Origin: an uncultured Burkholderiales bacterium
GTDB lineage: Bacteria > Pseudomonadota > Gammaproteobacteria > Burkholderiales > Burkholderiaceae_C
Assembly (NCBI GenBank): GCA_903910745.1
Contig: CAIWAO010000157.1
Location: 1 to 64,000, forward strand
DNA: 64,000 nucleotides
Direction of reading: 5' to 3'
Shown here: positions 61,281 through 64,000 of the stretch, in pieces
Layout: every line of letters begins with the position of its first letter
How positions within the stretch are numbered: position 1 is the first letter of the stretch
The notes under the pieces: model-generated
The model's database searches: none
What the model saw: the letters and a program-made list of their open reading frames with translations, nothing else
What the model was told of the DNA's origin: nothing
Translations under genes and position numbers: made by a program

Positions 61281-62822
61281 TCAGATCTTGAATTCAATTA
61301 GGAATGGGCCTGTTTTTTGACAAGCTGATTTAAAAACATCGGCAAACGCCTCAAGCGTCGTAACGCTTACCGACTCCATTCCCAAGCCCTTGGCAATTTG
61401 AGTCCACTCTATTTCTGGCCTGGAGAGATCAAACAACTCGTTGGATGCGCGCCCTGGTTGGGCACCCACAGCGATCAATTCTCCGTAGAGTATTTTGTAA
61501 ATACGGTTTGCAAAAACAACATTCACGATATTTAAATTCTCACGAACCTGGGTCCACAGGGACTGCACCGAATACATTCCTGCACCGTCCGCTTGCAAAC
61601 AGATCACTTTTCGATCAGGGCAAGCTATTGCTGCTCCAGTAGCGCATGGAAAGGCATGACCGATTGCACCCCCTGTGTTTTGAAGCCAATCATTAGGAGC
61701 TGCATTAAAGGTGGGAGCAAAAAGCCCCCTGCCTGAAGTCACTGCATCCTCGCAAACAATGGCATTCTCAGGAATGAGTTTTGCAAACGTCATTGCAAAA
61801 GCGTTAGGCTCAAATGCACCATGCAAGAGCTCAGGCATAACTGCGCTCTGGGGAATTTTTACCTGCTTGGGTGCACCTAATTCATCTGCCAACATATTTA
61901 AAGAAATCACGGCCTCCTCTTCTGGGCGAGCAAGCACAACCGTTGTTGAATCTTTAGGTGCTATTAAGCTGGGCTTATTTGGATAGGCAAAAAAAGCAGT
62001 CGGCGGTTTTGCGCCTACTAAAATCACATGCTTTATGCCCTCTAAAACTTTCAGCGCATTGTCTATCGCGTAGGGAATACGGTCTACGGGTACCCGCCCT
62101 CTTCCCCTTGCCATTTTGGATACTTGTGCATTCGTCTTAAGGGTTGCTCCGCTGATGGATGCCACCCTATTGGCAGCTAATAGCCCCTCCTCACTCAAGG
62201 CTTGTCCAAATAAAATAATAACGGTCGGTTCTTTGCGTCTCAAGATCTCAGCAACGGCCCTGATGGCGGCGGAATCGACTACTTGTCTTTGCTGCACGGG
62301 AAGGACCGAACCGACCTCTCCTCCCTCACCCCAAGCCGTATCGGCAGGCAAAATCAAAGTTGCGATATGCCCTGGTGGCGCGTTTGCTGCTTGAACTGCA
62401 GCAGCGCAGTCAGCACCAACCGTTGAGGCGGCCACGCTTGAGCGAACCCAGTGAGAAGCTGACCTGGCAAATCCCTCTAAATCCGAGGTGAGCGGCGCGT
62501 CATAAACTCTGTGATATGTTGCATGGTCACCGACAATATTAAGCATTGGAGTCAAAGCTCGTCTGGCATTATGAATGTTGGCTATCGCATTGGTGAAACC
62601 TGGCCCACAATGCAATAGTGTTGCAGCCGGACGGCCTAGCATTCTGCCGTAACCATCCGCACATCCCGTGACCACAATTTCAGCCAGTCCGAGCACACAC
62701 CGCACCCCCTCAACTCTGTCAAGTGCAGACACAAAATGCATCTCTGATGTGCCTGGATTAGCAAAACAGGTATCAACCTTGTTGACCACCAATGTGTGGA
62801 TTAAACTTTCAGCACCGTTCAT
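61281..62822 (-). CDS. ThDP-dependent enzyme of the acetolactate synthase-like family
   Basis: 513 residues, shorter than IlvB (about 570). The catalytic Glu is in G-L-A-E-I-V-V-T-G-C-A-D-G-Y-G-R near 47; ThDP/Mg motif Q-A-D-G-A-G-M-Y-S-V-Q-S-L-W-T-Q...N at about 410-435; N-terminal F-A-N-P-G-T-S-E-M-H-F. It resembles the branch annotated as acetolactate synthase large subunit-like or benzoylformate decarboxylase-like, for which the substrate is usually unknown. No small regulatory subunit is nearby. Likely a 2-oxoacid decarboxylase or ligase; the same strand as the island but separated from it. Confidence 0.85.
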   Translation of the reverse strand: MNGAESLIHTLVVNKVDTCFANPGTSEMHFVSALDRVEGVRCVLGLAEIVVTGCADGYGRMLGRPAATLLHCGPGFTNAIANIHNARRALTPMLNIVGDHATYHRVYDAPLTSDLEGFARSASHWVRSSVAASTVGADCAAAVQAANAPPGHIATLILPADTAWGEGGEVGSVLPVQQRQVVDSAAIRAVAEILRRKEPTVIILFGQALSEEGLLAANRVASISGATLKTNAQVSKMARGRGRVPVDRIPYAIDNALKVLEGIKHVILVGAKPPTAFFAYPNKPSLIAPKDSTTVVLARPEEEAVISLNMLADELGAPKQVKIPQSAVMPELLHGAFEPNAFAMTFAKLIPENAIVCEDAVTSGRGLFAPTFNAAPNDWLQNTGGAIGHAFPCATGAAIACPDRKVICLQADGAGMYSVQSLWTQVRENLNIVNVVFANRIYKILYGELIAVGAQPGRASNELFDLSRPEIEWTQIAKGLGMESVSVTTLEAFADVFKSACQKTGPFLIEFKI

Positions 62823-62925
62823 TTGAAACTCTCAAAATAGTAATACGAGTAAAAGTCAATTATCACCTAGAATGAAATTGGGAAAAATATAGTTGCACGC
62901 AGATTCAGACTCAAAACAGACCTGT

Positions 62926-62970
62926 ATACGCATAGAGATACGCACAAACATACGCATAGAGAAACGCACA
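62926..62970. repeat. 24-base-period direct repeat
   Basis: A 21-base unit beginning ATACGCATAGAGA and ending ACGCACA occurs at 62926-62946 and 62950-62970 with one mismatch. It lies between the divergent ThDP and MFS genes, 41 bases before the MFS ATG. Confidence 0.8.
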
Positions 62971-63011
62971 GGCATAAGAATAATCAAACTCAAACCCTCA
63001 ATACAATACCC

Positions 63012-64000
63012 ATGACTCAAACCAGCACTTATGGCCTATTTCGTCATAAGCCATTCCTCTTTTTTTTCCTTGGCAGTGGATGTTCTGAGTTAGCATATCA
63101 AATTGCATTTGTTGCACTGGGTTGGCAAGTCTATGAGCTTACAAATAGTGCCATGGATCTAGGTCTGATTGGACTTATTCAGTTTTTACCCAGCGTACTT
63201 TTTGTGTTCGTCATTGGTCACGTTGCTGACAAGTACAACAGAAAAAAACTCTTGCAAATATGTCAAATCCTTGAGGCATTAACCGCGGTCTTTCTATGCA
63301 TAGGGACTGCTTATGGATGGTTAACTGTTAACCAAATCTTTATCAGCGTGGGTGTTTTAGGCGTTTGCGCGGCATTTGAGGGCCCCTCTGGTCAGGCTTT
63401 AATGCCTAGCGTAATTCCCAAGGGAATGATTGCGCAGGGCACAACAATTGGATCCTCCATTTATCAAATGGGCGCTGTGGCGGGACCAGCGCTTGGCGGA
63501 GTCGCCTACGCGCTCTCAAAGAACGCTCCGTTCCTTTTAATGTCGGTTTTGTGGGCAAGTGCTGCAGTCCTTAACGGTTTAATCCGTGTTGATCCTCACC
63601 ATTCGCATATGTCTCAGTTGTCACAAAAAACCATAGATCAAGCTACGGAGTCCAACTCACAACATGATAAAGACAGCGTATACGCCGGGGCTCGTTTTGT
63701 TAAAGAAAATCCATTGCTACTGGGTACCTTGTCCCTTGATCTGTTTGCAGTCTTGCTTGGAGGAGCAACAACTTTACTGCCTATTTATGCAAAAGATATC
63801 TTAGATACAGGAGCTTGGGGTCTGGGTCTTTTAAGAAGCGCCCCAGCCGTGGGCGCCCTCATCATGACTGCCTACCTAAGCAGATTTGCTTTGAAGAGTC
63901 GAGTGGGCATGAAAATGTTTAACTCAGTCATCGTCTTTGGAATAGCCACTGTTTTGTTTGCACTCTCTACTGAGATGTGGCTGTCTTTGACGGCTCTTGC
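63012..64000 (+). CDS. MFS transporter, EntS/MFS_3-like (3' end outside the window)
   Basis: An open frame from the ATG at 63012 runs to the right edge (329 codons visible). It begins M-T-Q-T-S-T-Y-G-L-F-R-H-K-P-F and has repeated hydrophobic helices; the loop G-H-V-A-D-K-Y-N-R-K-K between helices 2 and 3 is the MFS A-motif (D and R/K positions kept). A long polar loop at about 195-225 marks the centre between the two six-helix halves. P-S-V-I-P resembles the EntS branch of exporters. Substrate unknown. Divergent from the ThDP gene across a repeat-bearing spacer. Confidence 0.88.
   Translation, partial: MTQTSTYGLFRHKPFLFFFLGSGCSELAYQIAFVALGWQVYELTNSAMDLGLIGLIQFLPSVLFVFVIGHVADKYNRKKLLQICQILEALTAVFLCIGTAYGWLTVNQIFISVGVLGVCAAFEGPSGQALMPSVIPKGMIAQGTTIGSSIYQMGAVAGPALGGVAYALSKNAPFLLMSVLWASAAVLNGLIRVDPHHSHMSQLSQKTIDQATESNSQHDKDSVYAGARFVKENPLLLGTLSLDLFAVLLGGATTLLPIYAKDILDTGAWGLGLLRSAPAVGALIMTAYLSRFALKSRVGMKMFNSVIVFGIATVLFALSTEMWLSLTAL

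Noticed and set aside
1-64000. tRNA, rRNA, CRISPR arrays, insertion sequences, prophage or integrase genes
   Set aside because: None could be recognised by eye in the intergenic spaces; the direct repeats seen are too short and have no spacers of regular length.

Overview
The window reads as an accessory-rich chromosomal stretch of a betaproteobacterium, most likely order Burkholderiales. This rests on gene content: a Bug/TctC-type receptor, two complete Liv-type ABC transporters with acyl-CoA ligases, the liu leucine pathway, and a cyn/NrtA-type transporter with an N-terminal CxCG extension. The DNA is AT-leaning for that order. No rRNA, tRNA, phage, transposase or CRISPR array was seen, and the genus cannot be fixed from sequence alone.

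Left part (1-17.8 kb). After the 3' end of a truncated Pro-Gln-repeat ORF and a small OB-fold-like gene comes a divergent nitrogen-scavenging locus. It has an amidase and a DUF1028 Ntn-hydrolase on one side and a NitT/TauT-type ABC transporter on the other. Their shared spacer carries two sigma-54-like promoters placed symmetrically around an NtrC-like dyad. Then follow ahpC-ahpF (peroxide defence), a Tat-exported transglutaminase-like protein, a TlpA-like thioredoxin, a SOUL protein, a cyanate uptake and cyanase operon (cynABD-cynS, with a sigma-54-like promoter), and feoAB with a Fur box inside its promoter.

Middle part (17.9-41.4 kb). This is a branched-chain acyl-CoA supercluster. liuC-hmgL (+) converges on a long minus-strand run: acyl-CoA synthetase, livGHMKF, a PaaK-like protein, ivd, mccB, mccA. 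A Crp/Fnr regulator and a CaiB/BaiF racemase-like gene diverge from that run across a 108-bp hub holding a perfect inverted repeat. Downstream on the plus strand lie enoyl-CoA hydratase, 3-hydroxyisobutyrate dehydrogenase, 3-hydroxyisobutyryl-CoA hydrolase, acyl-CoA dehydrogenase, HSD10-like dehydrogenase and thiolase, which are the distal valine and isoleucine steps. Together they take leucine, valine, isoleucine or methyl-branched acids to acetyl-CoA and propionyl-type products. Transketolase, an FKBP isomerase and a four-cysteine mini-protein follow.

Right part (44.8-60.4 kb). One co-directional, tightly spaced minus-strand operon starts with a GntR/UTRA repressor. It continues with a Tat-exported Liv-type binding protein, LivHMGF, a Bug receptor, a LeuC/LeuD-like hydro-lyase, a HyuB/HyuA pair, an isochorismatase-fold protein that has lost its usual Cys, an FAD enzyme of the fumarate reductase type, and an isocitrate-lyase-family C-C lyase. 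I read it as a possible pathway for a cyclic imide or lactam: ring opening, amide hydrolysis, hydration of a substituted maleate, and cleavage to pyruvate plus a short acid. It echoes the dimethylmaleate end of anaerobic nicotinate fermentation. This is the best candidate for an undescribed system. Four genes of the operon carry in-frame 9- or 12-nt tandem repeats. The window ends with an orphan HTH antitoxin-like gene, a ThDP-dependent enzyme and the start of an MFS exporter.
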